The notes: a model not told the origin generated them from the sequence alone. A stretch of 64,000 bases of DNA from Hydrogenophilales bacterium 28-61-23 (GCA_002281555.1 NCGJ01000005.1:124001-188000); one strand, 5' to 3'; counted from the stretch's first letter, positions 20,701 through 27,797 are shown. Numbers and translations are program-made.

Positions 20701-20982
20701 CTATGCGGCGTCCCTCCCCGCTGTCCTTAAGTCGTTCTGAATTCGTTCTAGCACTGGCGATGTATGCCCGTGCGCTTCGTCTGTTTTACCTGTTACTAGC
20801 CAGTAGGCGTACTGGGGGAAAGCTTTCCCTACCGCTTCAATCATCTCGTCGTTTGCCCTCTGCTTCCCTTGCCCAAGGTTCTGCCACTTCTGTGCATTGA
20901 TGCCTGTTAGCTCAGCGAAGTGCTTGAACTTCCTGTGTGCTTCAGTCACGTAATTGATTATTTCCAGTATTCGTTCGCGCAT
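20701..20982 (-). CDS. Probable phage HTH repressor
   Basis: 93 residues. The N-terminal half has a helix-turn-helix-like pattern (FKHFAELTGINAQKWQNLGQGKQRANDEMIEAVGKAFPQYAYWLVTGKTDE). This resembles small phage regulators whose C-terminal YWLVTGKTDEAHGHTSP motif recurs in proteobacterial prophages. It is transcribed leftward, head-to-head with the replication operon, the position of an inovirus immunity repressor. The exact family is not certain. Two GTACTT elements that may be its operators lie in the adjacent promoter. Confidence 0.7.
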   Translation of the reverse strand: MRERILEIINYVTEAHRKFKHFAELTGINAQKWQNLGQGKQRANDEMIEAVGKAFPQYAYWLVTGKTDEAHGHTSPVLERIQNDLRTAGRDAA

Positions 20983-20996
20983 TCAGTAGGTAGTAC

Positions 20997-21024
20997 TTGA
21001 CGTTCGTTCGTTAATCAGTAATAT
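20997..21024 (+). promoter_or_regulatory. Phage early promoter with repeated GTACTT elements
   Basis: TTGACG (20997-21002) and TAATAT (21019-21024) are separated by 16 bp and face the replication genes. GTACTT occurs at 20993-20998, overlapping the -35, and again at 21025-21030, directly after the -10. The two copies are 32 bp apart, about three helical turns. This suits a repressor binding cooperatively on one DNA face. Assignment by eye. Confidence 0.5.
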
Positions 21025-21066
21025 GTACTTCATGCAGTTCTAAATGACGTGTAAAGGCTTACAAAG

Positions 21067-21288
21067 GTGCATGACGTGGACTCTACCCCCCTCGAAACAC
21101 TGTCTCAACTTCCTTCGTGCCCCGTCATGCACCGGGAAAAGTTCGCCGATTCCGTTGGTGTCTCTGTTGACGTAGTCACTGGTTGGATCAACCGGGGCTA
21201 TATCCCGACTTTCGAAGTCGGCAAATACAACCTGGTCAACGTCGCCTTGCTGAACAAGTTGTGTCTCGACAAGGAATTCCGGTTGTGA
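21067..21288 (+). CDS. Small HTH protein, excisionase/Cox-like
   Basis: 73 residues from GTG 21067. TAAAGG lies about 9 nt upstream; an internal ATG at 21127 has no ribosome-binding site. Residues 21-72 form an HTH of the MerR/excisionase type (REKFADSVGVSVDVVTGWINRGYIPTFEVGKYNLVNVALLNKL). It is the first rightward gene opposite the repressor, the usual place for an excisionase or lytic regulator. Its stop overlaps the next small frame (GTGA). Confidence 0.65.
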   Translation: MHDVDSTPLETLSQLPSCPVMHREKFADSVGVSVDVVTGWINRGYIPTFEVGKYNLVNVALLNKLCLDKEFRL

Positions 21289-21425
21289 CCTACACCTTCC
21301 CGGCTTTCCTTCTGCGTTTCTGCGCCCGAGTGCATCCAATTCCGTTTTATGTCTCCACCGGCCGTTTCGCCACGATCCGCCCGAACCTCTCTCGCTGGCC
21401 CTTAACAGTAGGAGTGCAGCGCTAA
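21285..21425 (+). CDS. Small coupled peptide gene, unknown
   Basis: 46 residues from GTG 21285, which overlaps the previous stop (GTGA). The stop overlaps the next start (TAATG at 21423-21427). The peptide is basic and aromatic (TYTFPAFLLRFCARVHPIPFYV). No family is recognised. The perfect stop-start overlaps at both ends are the main support; there is no protein evidence. Confidence 0.4.
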   Translation: MTYTFPAFLLRFCARVHPIPFYVSTGRFATIRPNLSRWPLTVGVQR

Positions 21426-21745
21426 TGGCTTTCGATCTCACTGACGCTCAACGGGATTGCTCAAAACGATATGCGTTTCCTATTTCGCCCCTTAATCAAT
21501 TCCCTCTCTTGATCATGGATGGCCTTGGCAACGCCATTCTCTGTCGCAGGGATAAAGCTTCACAGCTACAGGCCAATCGAGACCGCGCCGCTTATGCACG
21601 CCTTTGCCGGAAGCCTAAGCGTGACTTCCTCGCAAAACAGGCCGATCTATTCGACCAGGTGCAAGAAATCGGGGGCCGTACTGGCGAGCGTAGCGAGCCA
21701 GCTAGGCCACCGATTTCGCCGTTTCCACTGGGAGATCAGGCATGA
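21425..21745 (+). CDS. Hypothetical phage protein upstream of rep
   Basis: 106 residues; family not recognised. It has no signal peptide or membrane segment. The middle is basic (CRRDKASQLQANRDRAAYARLCRKPKRDF) and the end is Pro-rich. The start overlaps the preceding frame (TAATG) and the stop overlaps rep (ATGA), so it is part of a translationally coupled early operon. It may assist Rep, but this is only inferred from position. Confidence 0.6.
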   Translation: MAFDLTDAQRDCSKRYAFPISPLNQFPLLIMDGLGNAILCRRDKASQLQANRDRAAYARLCRKPKRDFLAKQADLFDQVQEIGGRTGERSEPARPPISPFPLGDQA

Positions 21746-22803
21746 CAAGAGCGCGGGTTGATACCCCCCCCACAGTAAACACGGGGGGTCATGATTACGA
21801 CGCGCCCCCGGTGGTTGTTCGGGACGGTCGGGATTTAAAAATCCAAACGACCCGCTTTCCCGCCCCCGGTCATTTCACTTCTGTCGATTCCCTCCGTTTC
21901 ACCACTAAAGAACGTTGCTTTGACCGCGATTTAACCTGTGTCAGTGAAGACCATACCTTTGACGCTATTAAGCCTGTACTAGCCCAAGTCTTCGGCTTCC
22001 GCAATTTCACTAAGCAAGAAAAGGGACGTGATTTCTACGAATGGACATGGGTTATCGGTGACAAGGAATGTCAATTGGGAGCCGTTTCGTTCGGTGGGTA
22101 CAGTCAACGCGGCACAGTCAGCATCTATCTGACGGGTCAAGGCTGTATGCATGCGGATGCAGGCTGGGAACAACGCCTTTACGAGCTCCTTAAACAACAT
22201 CGTGAAGACGGTTTCGGCCCATCACTTACACGGATTGACATCGCGCATGACGATCTTGAAGGCAAACACAATCCGCGTTCTTGTCTAGATATCTACCAAG
22301 CAGGCGGATTCGACCGGCTCCACAACAGACCCCTTGTAAACCAGGCCGGCAACTGGCTCGGCGATGACCCGAAAAACAAGGGTCTGACCTTCTACGTTGG
22401 CACAAGGTATTCAAGCCAGCTCCTTCGTGTCTATGAAAAGGGCAAACAGCTTGGCGACAAAGAATCGCCTTGGAACCGTGTCGAGGTTCAGTTTTCCAGC
22501 CATGACAGGGTTCTTCCTCTGGAAATGCTCATCAAGCCCGATGAATTCTTCATGGGCGCTTATCCCGTCTTTCAAGTCTGGTTCGGTGAATGGTCAACCC
22601 TTATGCAACGAACCGAACTCAAGCAGAAAACGGCAGAAATCACGCTCGATGACCTGGTCTATCACGCATCGCGTTGTTATGGCGCCCTGGTCAATGTCAT
22701 GAAGGGTATCGGCCAGACATCTGAACAGATCATCGCTTCACTCATCGGGGAGACCCCTCCCGACAAATTCCCGCGCCGATTGGCGCAAATCGTACCTGCA
22801 TAA
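21742..22803 (+). CDS. Phage replication initiation protein (Rep_trans family)
   Basis: 353 residues resembling Rep_trans rolling-circle initiators such as CTX-phi RstA. Characteristic segments are LTRIDIAHDDLEGKHN (about 169-184), KGLTFYVGTRYSSQLLRVYEKGKQ and SPWNRVEVQFSS, followed by a C-terminal helical region. The family nicks double-stranded phage DNA at the plus origin through an active-site Tyr; the exact Tyr cannot be assigned here. The start overlaps the preceding gene by ATGA. It is a full-length, intact reading frame. Confidence 0.88.
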   Translation: MTRARVDTPPTVNTGGHDYDAPPVVVRDGRDLKIQTTRFPAPGHFTSVDSLRFTTKERCFDRDLTCVSEDHTFDAIKPVLAQVFGFRNFTKQEKGRDFYEWTWVIGDKECQLGAVSFGGYSQRGTVSIYLTGQGCMHADAGWEQRLYELLKQHREDGFGPSLTRIDIAHDDLEGKHNPRSCLDIYQAGGFDRLHNRPLVNQAGNWLGDDPKNKGLTFYVGTRYSSQLLRVYEKGKQLGDKESPWNRVEVQFSSHDRVLPLEMLIKPDEFFMGAYPVFQVWFGEWSTLMQRTELKQKTAEITLDDLVYHASRCYGALVNVMKGIGQTSEQIIASLIGETPPDKFPRRLAQIVPA

Positions 22804-22868
22804 CCTTTGTGTGATTCTGGCCAGATCGCTCAACCATCCCTTATCGGCCTACTTTGAGGAAACAAATC

Positions 22869-23168
22869 ATGGAATTCAACCAGGTTGTCATCGTTACCGG
22901 AATCAAGTCCTTCAAGGGCGAGATCGAGGGAAAGAAGTTCGATTCATTCAAGGTCTTCATTCAAATCCAGCTTGATGAAAGCAAAGGGACTGCGAAGGGC
23001 TTCGCAACGGAAGAATTCAATGCTGGCGTCAGCGAAGAGTTTGATAAGTGGAAACACCTTCCTTTTCCCCTCCAAGCGACTGCTACTTTCCAGATGGTTA
23101 CGTCTGGCAAGGTCACGAAAATGCAAGTGACTCGCGTCATTCCTAAGCAGATCGCCAATTCGGCTTAA
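22869..23168 (+). CDS. Phage ssDNA-binding protein (gpV-like)
   Basis: 99 residues from ATG 22869 with GAGGAAAC upstream. A small beta-rich protein (MEFNQVVIVTGIKSFKGEIEGKKFDSFKVFIQIQLDES) of the size and position of inovirus ssDNA-binding proteins, directly after Rep. Such proteins coat viral single strands and switch replication towards packaging. Identification rests on size, fold-like pattern and synteny rather than a sharp motif. Confidence 0.7.
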   Translation: MEFNQVVIVTGIKSFKGEIEGKKFDSFKVFIQIQLDESKGTAKGFATEEFNAGVSEEFDKWKHLPFPLQATATFQMVTSGKVTKMQVTRVIPKQIANSA

Positions 23169-23170
23169 CC

Positions 23171-23377
23171 ATGACCCGGCATGTCGCCTTTCTTGTTCAA
23201 GATCACGCCTCCGGTCAGTTTCTCGCGCCCGTTGATGGCTCTGTGGGCTTCGTTCAGTTGGCGCGTAATGCCGGTGAGTTCCATGACGTTGAAAGCGCCG
23301 CCCTTACAGCGATGGACTGGTGTGACTACGGTTTCACCATCCTTACCTGTATCCGGGAACCTGTTGTTGAAGGCTGA
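23171..23377 (+). CDS. Small hypothetical phage protein
   Basis: 68 residues (MTRHVAFLVQDHASGQFLAPVDGSVGFVQLARNAGEF...), starting 2 nt after the ssDNA-binding protein stop, so likely cotranscribed and coupled. It has no membrane segment. The pattern of short strands suggests a small folded beta protein; the family is not recognised. Its stop lies 28 nt before the parS-like palindrome at 23406. Confidence 0.55.
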   Translation: MTRHVAFLVQDHASGQFLAPVDGSVGFVQLARNAGEFHDVESAALTAMDWCDYGFTILTCIREPVVEG

Positions 23378-23405
23378 CCAAACCTTAACCCAAAGTAGCC
23401 TAAAA

Positions 23406-23420
23406 GTTTCGCTGCGAAAC
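23406..23420. promoter_or_regulatory. parS-like palindrome, copy 1
   Basis: GTTTCGCTGCGAAAC is a perfect inverted repeat (7-bp arms, 1-nt centre) located 13 nt before the next ATG, between early and late genes. The same 15 nt recur at 28779-28793 inside the ParB-like gene. The outer GTTTC/GAAAC arms equal those of the bacterial parS consensus TGTTTCACGTGAAACA; the centre differs. Binding by the phage ParB-like protein is an inference. Confidence 0.6.
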
Positions 23421-23433
23421 CAAGGAGCAAACC

Positions 23434-23550
23434 ATGAAAACCCTACGCCATTTCTGGATACGCCTGGTCGAGTACGTTCAAGACCCGCTATGTGATGTCG
23501 AGTTCGATGAAAACGATATGCCGATCATCACGCACTACATCCACCGATGA
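23434..23550 (+). CDS. 38-residue phage peptide
   Basis: ATG 23434 is preceded by AAGGAG at good spacing and encodes 38 residues (MKTLRHFWIRLVEYVQDPLC, then acidic DVEFDENDMPIITHYIHR). Amphipathic and unlike coat proteins. The strong ribosome-binding site next to the palindrome at 23406 supports it as a gene. No family recognised. The terminator-like hairpin follows at once. Confidence 0.55.
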   Translation: MKTLRHFWIRLVEYVQDPLCDVEFDENDMPIITHYIHR

Positions 23551-23553
23551 ACG

Positions 23554-23583
23554 AAAAAAAAGGCCCGGTTTCCCGGGCCTTGA
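23554..23583. terminator. Hairpin terminator between early and late phage genes
   Basis: Stem AAGGCCCGG / CCGGGCCTT with loop TTTC, preceded by a run of A. The plus strand lacks a U-tract after the stem (TTGAATCC), while the minus strand would have one. In rightward transcription it may act as a leaky terminator or mRNA-stabilising hairpin. It separates the replication genes from the AT-richer structural genes. Confidence 0.55.
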
Positions 23584-23627
23584 ATCCTCTCTTGAGGGGC
23601 GTAGCCCACTTAAGAAAAGGTAACGTC

Positions 23628-23912
23628 ATGAAAAGTCTAACACTGTTTGGTTTCCGTTTTTCAATCGAAAGATGCCGTCCATACGAAGTATTAATTCATG
23701 AAACTGGTGGTTTATTTGTGCAAATTGGTTTTTTCAGAACCTTTGGTCAAGCTCAACGTGCGTCTAAGCGCAAATTGAAGCAGCTAACCTTGGATACTGA
23801 TACTAATCATCGTGCTCTTATTAAATTCATTGGTGGAGATGAACCAAAACAACTTATGGTTATAAGGTCAATGGTTGAACGTAAAGTTCTAGTTAAATCC
23901 TCTAATCAGTAA
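23628..23912 (+). CDS. AT-rich hypothetical phage protein
   Basis: 94 residues from ATG 23628 with AAAAGG upstream. The frame stays open to 23547, but that part runs through the hairpin and has no ribosome-binding site. It is basic, with MKSLTLFGFRFSIERCRPYEVLIHETGGLFVQIGFFRTFGQAQRASKRKLKQL. No membrane segment, family not recognised. Codon use is much more AT-rich than the preceding early genes, suggesting a different origin. Confidence 0.6.
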   Translation: MKSLTLFGFRFSIERCRPYEVLIHETGGLFVQIGFFRTFGQAQRASKRKLKQLTLDTDTNHRALIKFIGGDEPKQLMVIRSMVERKVLVKSSNQ

Positions 23913-23961
23913 TCGTCTTGTAATTTAATCAGGGTCTAAGCCCCTCACGAAAGGATTTAAA

Positions 23962-24159
23962 ATGATTTGTGAAGTATTAGGAATAAAACAAACCCGCACC
24001 GAATTGCGTATCGCACATGTCAAGGTCGGCCAGTTATTCGGCGATGTTCCATGTGACAAACACTTTATTGAAGCGAAGCAAGCCAACTTGAAACCGAATC
24101 TTCGGGTTCGTAATGGCCGTTTCGAAGCATTCCTTCAAGTTGAAAATCTTGAACAGTAA
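23962..24159 (+). CDS. Small hypothetical phage protein
   Basis: 65 residues with AAAGG before the ATG. It begins MICEVLGIKQTRTELRIAHVKVG and ends LRVRNGRFEAFLQVENLEQ. A soluble, beta-like small protein, perhaps nucleic-acid binding; family not recognised. Its stop overlaps the next start by one base (TAATG), coupling it to the coat-protein frame. Confidence 0.55.
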   Translation: MICEVLGIKQTRTELRIAHVKVGQLFGDVPCDKHFIEAKQANLKPNLRVRNGRFEAFLQVENLEQ

Positions 24160-24464
24160 TGACCGCTCTTTCCCTCAATCTTCTTCTCGCATTCTCGGTC
24201 GTTCTGACCGGAATAGGCGTATGGAAACTTGTGCAATCCATCCGCCTTATCTCGCACTTAAGGAGTAATACCATGAAACGCAAACTGCTCGCCCTGGCCG
24301 CTTTGGCTGCCCTCTCCACCGGTGCAAATGCTGCGCTGTCTACTGAAGTCACTGGTGCCATCACCGGTGCCGGTACGGACGCTGCTGCTGCCGTTGGCCT
24401 CATGATCGTCGTCGCCGTCTCGATCTGGGCCCTCCGCAAGGTCGCTCGTCTGTTCGGCAATTAA
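24159..24464 (+). CDS. Extended frame: minor-coat-like helix fused to coat precursor
   Basis: A 101-residue frame whose first 38 residues (MTALSLNLLLAFSVVLTGIG, then VWKLVQSIRLISHLRSNT) form one membrane helix with a basic tail, like inovirus pVII/pIX. The frame runs without a stop into the coat precursor at residue 39. Its ATG overlaps the preceding stop (TAATG), so translation here is plausible. Whether a 101-residue fusion is made, or the upstream start only delivers ribosomes to 24273, cannot be told from sequence. Confidence 0.5.
   Translation: MTALSLNLLLAFSVVLTGIGVWKLVQSIRLISHLRSNTMKRKLLALAALAALSTGANAALSTEVTGAITGAGTDAAAAVGLMIVVAVSIWALRKVARLFGN
24273..24464 (+). CDS. Phage major coat protein precursor (pVIII-like)
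   Basis: 63 residues from ATG 24273 with a strong AAGGAG site. A signal peptide (MKRKLLALAALAALSTGANA) is followed by a mature peptide of about 43 residues with a short N-terminal part, a hydrophobic helix (AAAAVGLMIVVAVSIWAL) and a basic end (RKVARLF). This is the signature layout of inovirus major coat proteins, which insert in the inner membrane and wrap viral ssDNA. It is in frame with the upstream helix-coding segment. Confidence 0.85.
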   Translation: MKRKLLALAALAALSTGANAALSTEVTGAITGAGTDAAAAVGLMIVVAVSIWALRKVARLFGN

Positions 24465-24536
24465 TCAATCGTAATTGCCATTGGAAAGGCTGCTAAAAAC
24501 AGTCTTTCCAATTTCTCTTCATTTCTAGGATCGATC

Positions 24537-24890
24537 ATGAAAAAACTAATTCTTATTGCCGCACTTGCACTTTCATTCAACGCTCTAGCGGAAGAGCCAG
24601 CTTTTTATATTCTTGGTGAATGTTTAACCATTCCGGAAATAACGGCCAAACAAGACATATTCCTTGAAAAGTACAAGGAAATGTTTATCGGGCGTTCTTA
24701 TGGTTATTCTGTCCCTGGATCAAATTACCCGCAGTCTGCCGACATTGATACTGTTTCATTCGATGAATTTATTCCCGGTGATTCAACTGCTTTAGTCCTA
24801 ACAGCTTCACTCACAAACACTTACAAGGTCGTAACGTTGTTTCAGCCGTCCTGTCAAAAAAAAACTTTCAACAAACAATCGTGCCGGTAA
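24537..24890 (+). CDS. Exported AT-rich phage protein, unknown
   Basis: 117 residues with a clear signal peptide (MKKLILIAALALSFNALA) and cleavage before EEPAFYILGEC. The mature part has three Cys and no membrane helix, so it should be periplasmic or secreted. Family not recognised. It sits between the coat gene and further mini-membrane genes. It might be a virion component, a superinfection-exclusion factor or a cargo gene; the sequence does not decide. Very AT-rich compared with the host. The stop overlaps the next GTG frame. Confidence 0.6.
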   Translation: MKKLILIAALALSFNALAEEPAFYILGECLTIPEITAKQDIFLEKYKEMFIGRSYGYSVPGSNYPQSADIDTVSFDEFIPGDSTALVLTASLTNTYKVVTLFQPSCQKKTFNKQSCR

Positions 24891-25000
24891 TTCCTGAAGT
24901 CGCTATCGAAGATTCGCTAGCCCTCTTTGCCCTGGGTTTTGTCCTGCTCGGGTCAATCTGGGGCTTACGTCGCATATACAACCTTTTTAATCGGGAGTAA
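24881..25000 (+). CDS. 39-residue membrane peptide, second coat-like gene
   Basis: GTG 24881, overlapping the previous stop, encodes VPVIPEVAIEDSLALFALGF and then VLLGSIWGLRRIYNLFNRE. An acidic N-terminus, one hydrophobic helix and a basic C-terminus reproduce the inovirus coat architecture without a signal peptide, as in Pf3. It may be a minor coat (pVII/pIX) or a second coat protein. No typical ribosome-binding site is seen, so it probably depends on coupling. Confidence 0.55.
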   Translation: MPVIPEVAIEDSLALFALGFVLLGSIWGLRRIYNLFNRE

Positions 25001-25004
25001 TCGA

Positions 25005-25082
25005 ATGAGCCTTTATGATATTTGGCTTCTATTTAGTCTAACAGCCTTGTTTCTAATGGCTCTTCATCATCTATTCAGGTGA
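25005..25082 (+). CDS. 25-residue membrane peptide, pVII/pIX-like
   Basis: ATG 25005 follows GGGAG at good spacing. The product is one hydrophobic helix (MSLYDIWLLFSLTALFLMAL, then HHLFR). Size and position just upstream of the pIII-like gene fit inovirus minor tip proteins. Too short for family assignment. Its stop (TGA 25080-25082) is 5 nt before the next ATG, so the two are coupled. Confidence 0.5.
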   Translation: MSLYDIWLLFSLTALFLMALHHLFR

Positions 25083-25087
25083 GCATC

Positions 25088-26338
25088 ATGAAAATCCTTT
25101 TCTTCCTCATTTCATTCTTACTTCCGCTCTCAGCGTATTCGGCGGCTTCTACTGTCGTATATCCAAATTTCACGGGTCTATCGACTGACACAATATCCGG
25201 CGTTTCAACTCCTGTTGCAAAGGCGGGTACTGTTTCCGGGAATATTGTTACCATCCCTCGAGCTTATAAGGTGCCTGGTGTCCCTACTGCCGCACAAGAG
25301 GCCATTTCTTCTGCGGTAACAATGAGATCTCCAATTAATCAGACTTTATTAAAAAAAGCTTTATTAGGAGCTAGGGTAGTAGGTGGGCTTTCACTCCCTG
25401 TATTGGCCCTTATGGGCCTTGAATATGCGGCAGGTCAATGGTATTCAAATCAACCTGATCCTTTACAACCTACCACCCTAAAATTTATTGACGGTCATTA
25501 TTTTTATGATCCTAATCTATCTACAGGTGCATGTTCCTCCGGTGGAGGTTTAGCATGCGTTGCATCAAGCTTCGGTCTCCCATCTACCGCTTGTAATACT
25601 TTTGGTGTTCCACAATATCAATGCTCTATTGGCTCCTCAAATCCCTGGGCCGTCCAAACACAGCCTATATCTCAGACCCAAGCGGAAGCAATCGTCCAGG
25701 CCAGTCCTATATCTCCAACGGACGCTGATATCCAAATGATGCTCGATGCAGGTTGGGGCGTTCCAATTCAGCCTAATCCTGAAGTTGTAATCGATTTATC
25801 AAATCTCAATTCAACGGCTCTAGCTGAATTATCTTCTCTCGGCTATTTCCAGCCTACTCCAAAAAGCATTGCCCTTAAAAACGGTCAACCTGTTTTAGAC
25901 CCGCTCACTGGTCAAAATAAACAGCCTATGCTTCAAATTGATCCAGCTCCTAATGCTGGTGTTCGTCTGACTCCATATGACGCTCCTGTGGATGCCGCTG
26001 GCAATCCACAAACAGACGTCCAGGGCAATCCATTGCCAAACCAAAAATCTGAAGCTGATCCCTGCGAGCTCAATCCAGAACGTGCCGGCTGTTCAACCCT
26101 CGGAACACCTGACGAGACAGTTCCCACCCCCATCGCCCGCACTATCGACGCCAACTTCAACGCTTTCAATATCTCTGGCCAGTGTCCCGCCGATAAAACT
26201 TTCACTGCTGGCGGCATTACACAAACCATTCACATGGCCCCGATCTGTAGTGCAGCAACGGATTACATCAAGCCGTTCATGCTTCTCATGGCCTCGATTA
26301 CTGCTTACTTCATCTTCGTTGGAGGTCTTCGCACATGA
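25088..26338 (+). CDS. Minor coat/adsorption protein (pIII-like, TspB-type)
   Basis: 416 residues from ATG 25088, which has AGGTGA upstream. Signal peptide MKILFFLISFLLPLSAYSA. A long exported region is low in GC and rich in Ser, Thr, Pro and Asn. A linker near residues 305-350 contains GNPLPNQKSEADPCELNPERAG. A Cys-containing C-terminal part and a single C-terminal anchor (FMLLMASITAYFIFVGG) follow. This matches the layout of inovirus adhesins and of Neisseria TspB-like phage proteins. It would terminate assembly and bind the host pilus. The receptor is unknown. The N-terminal part is the likely fast-evolving region. Confidence 0.75.
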   Translation: MKILFFLISFLLPLSAYSAASTVVYPNFTGLSTDTISGVSTPVAKAGTVSGNIVTIPRAYKVPGVPTAAQEAISSAVTMRSPINQTLLKKALLGARVVGGLSLPVLALMGLEYAAGQWYSNQPDPLQPTTLKFIDGHYFYDPNLSTGACSSGGGLACVASSFGLPSTACNTFGVPQYQCSIGSSNPWAVQTQPISQTQAEAIVQASPISPTDADIQMMLDAGWGVPIQPNPEVVIDLSNLNSTALAELSSLGYFQPTPKSIALKNGQPVLDPLTGQNKQPMLQIDPAPNAGVRLTPYDAPVDAAGNPQTDVQGNPLPNQKSEADPCELNPERAGCSTLGTPDETVPTPIARTIDANFNAFNISGQCPADKTFTAGGITQTIHMAPICSAATDYIKPFMLLMASITAYFIFVGGLRT

Positions 26339-26619
26339 ACCTTGCCGCCTGGATCGCTTCGCTTGTCCCTTCTCTCGTTGGCCGTGTCCTAGCCGCCCTG
26401 GGCATGGGCCTTATCACAATCGGCGGCCTTACCGTCATAAGCACGCAGCTCCTAGCCTATATCACGAGCTCAATCGGTGGCATGCCTGCCGATATTCTCG
26501 GCCTGCTCGGACTGGCTGGCCTCGGCGATGCCTTGAACATCGTTGTTGGTGCTATCACCGCCAGGCTATCGCTCTACGCCCTTACTCAGTCTAGCAAGGT
26601 AATCGGCACTGCATCATGA
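26335..26619 (+). CDS. Minor coat protein pVI-like (DUF2523 type)
   Basis: 94 residues with three hydrophobic helices (IASLVPSLVGRVLAALGMGLITIGG, ISTQLLAYITSSIGG, GLAGLGDALNIVVGAITARL). Size and place between the pIII-like and Zot genes match DUF2523/pVI proteins. The GLGDALNIVVGAI segment is characteristic. It anchors pIII at the virion end. Starts with an ATGA overlap on the preceding gene and ends with the same overlap on zot. Confidence 0.8.
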   Translation: MNLAAWIASLVPSLVGRVLAALGMGLITIGGLTVISTQLLAYITSSIGGMPADILGLLGLAGLGDALNIVVGAITARLSLYALTQSSKVIGTAS

Positions 26620-27749
26620 TTACGCTGATTACTGGAACGCCTGGCTCCGGCAAAACTCTCTATACCGTCGCCAGCATCCTCCCTCAATATGCTGGCCGGC
26701 CTCTCTACGTTGACGGAATCCCAGACTTACTTATCAGTCACGAACAACCTCTTGGCCCTCTTGATACCTTCGAGGGTCAAATTAAGACTACCGACCAGGC
26801 GCTTACACATACCAACAATGGGCAGCATTATCATTGGGGTCATTGGCTTCCAGATAATGGTGTTTTGGTGGTCGATGAGGCTCAACGCATCTGGCGCCCT
26901 CGTGCTTCATCTGCAAAAGTTCCACCTGGGGTTGTCGAGCTGGAAACCCACCGCCACCGCGGCGCTGATATTGTCCTGATTACCCAGCACCCGAACCTTC
27001 TCGACCAGAACATCCGCCGCCTGGTTGGCCGACATCTGCATGTCCGTCGCGTCTGGGGCCTTAATCGTGCTCTTGTCTATGAATGGGATCAGGCAACCGA
27101 CCCCGGCCGGGTTTCTACTGCCACTAAGTCCATGTGGCCATACCCAAAAAAGGCTTTTGCGCTTTACAAATCGGCGAGTGTCCACACGTCCCGAGGCCAG
27201 AAGCCGCCCTTCATGCTTTGGCTTGCCATTGCGATGCTCGTCGCACTTCCAATCGGAGGCTATTACGGATATCAACGCATTCAGGCCAAGATAAACCCGA
27301 TGGCGGCCGTACAAACTAAACCAGCCTCAAATCAACCAGGCGCACCAGGAAACCACGCATCTACTCAACAACAACCGGTAGAGCCAGTTCACCCTTTAAT
27401 CGCCTTCACACCGCGCTTCCCCGACGATCCCGCATCCGCCCCGGCCTTCGATGGCATGCACCAGGTCGCCGCCGCGCCTCGTATTGCCAATTGCATCGCT
27501 TCCAAATCTCGTTGCATCTGCTACACGCAACAGGCCACCCGTATCGAGATCAGCGAGGACAAGTGCCGCCGAACTGCCTCCGGTCTTGAGTTTGATCCTT
27601 ATCAACAAGACAACATCCCGGCGCAAACCATACAGGCGCAACAGGTTCAACAGCCCCAACATGACCCGCAACAGCCAGCGCCAGGTGATTCGCCTTCCCC
27701 TCCCAGCGGCCCGCCTTCCAGATATGAAGGCGTCGTCAACCTCACTTAG
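26616..27749 (+). CDS. zot: Zot-like assembly ATPase (pI)
   Basis: 377 residues. The N-terminal P-loop domain has Walker A GTPGSGKT (7-14) and Walker B VLVVDEAQ (83-90), followed by THRHRGADIVLITQHPNLLDQNIR, typical of Zot. One transmembrane helix lies at about 199-218. The C-terminal periplasmic part has a Pro/Gln-rich tail and Cys-containing ASKSRCICYTQQATRIEISEDKCR. pI/Zot powers phage extrusion through the inner membrane. It overlaps the previous gene by ATGA and is the last rightward phage gene. Confidence 0.93.
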   Translation: MITLITGTPGSGKTLYTVASILPQYAGRPLYVDGIPDLLISHEQPLGPLDTFEGQIKTTDQALTHTNNGQHYHWGHWLPDNGVLVVDEAQRIWRPRASSAKVPPGVVELETHRHRGADIVLITQHPNLLDQNIRRLVGRHLHVRRVWGLNRALVYEWDQATDPGRVSTATKSMWPYPKKAFALYKSASVHTSRGQKPPFMLWLAIAMLVALPIGGYYGYQRIQAKINPMAAVQTKPASNQPGAPGNHASTQQQPVEPVHPLIAFTPRFPDDPASAPAFDGMHQVAAAPRIANCIASKSRCICYTQQATRIEISEDKCRRTASGLEFDPYQQDNIPAQTIQAQQVQQPQHDPQQPAPGDSPSPPSGPPSRYEGVVNLT

Positions 27750-27756
27750 CATCAAT

Positions 27757-27786
27757 GAAAAAGGGGCCTCTAAGGCCCCTTAATCA
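27757..27786. terminator. Terminator between zot and the ParB-like gene
   Basis: A perfect 9-bp stem AAGGGGCCT / AGGCCCCTT with loop CTA lies in the 48-nt gap between two convergent genes. The A-run on the left gives a U-tract for minus-strand transcripts. On the plus strand only TTAATCATTT follows. Likely bidirectional. Confidence 0.75.
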
Positions 27787-27797
27787 TTTCCAGCGTA

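Noticed and set aside
23547-23627. Longer start for the AT-rich phage gene at 23628
   Set aside because: The extension is encoded by a terminator-like hairpin and lacks a ribosome-binding site, while 23628 has AAAAGG.
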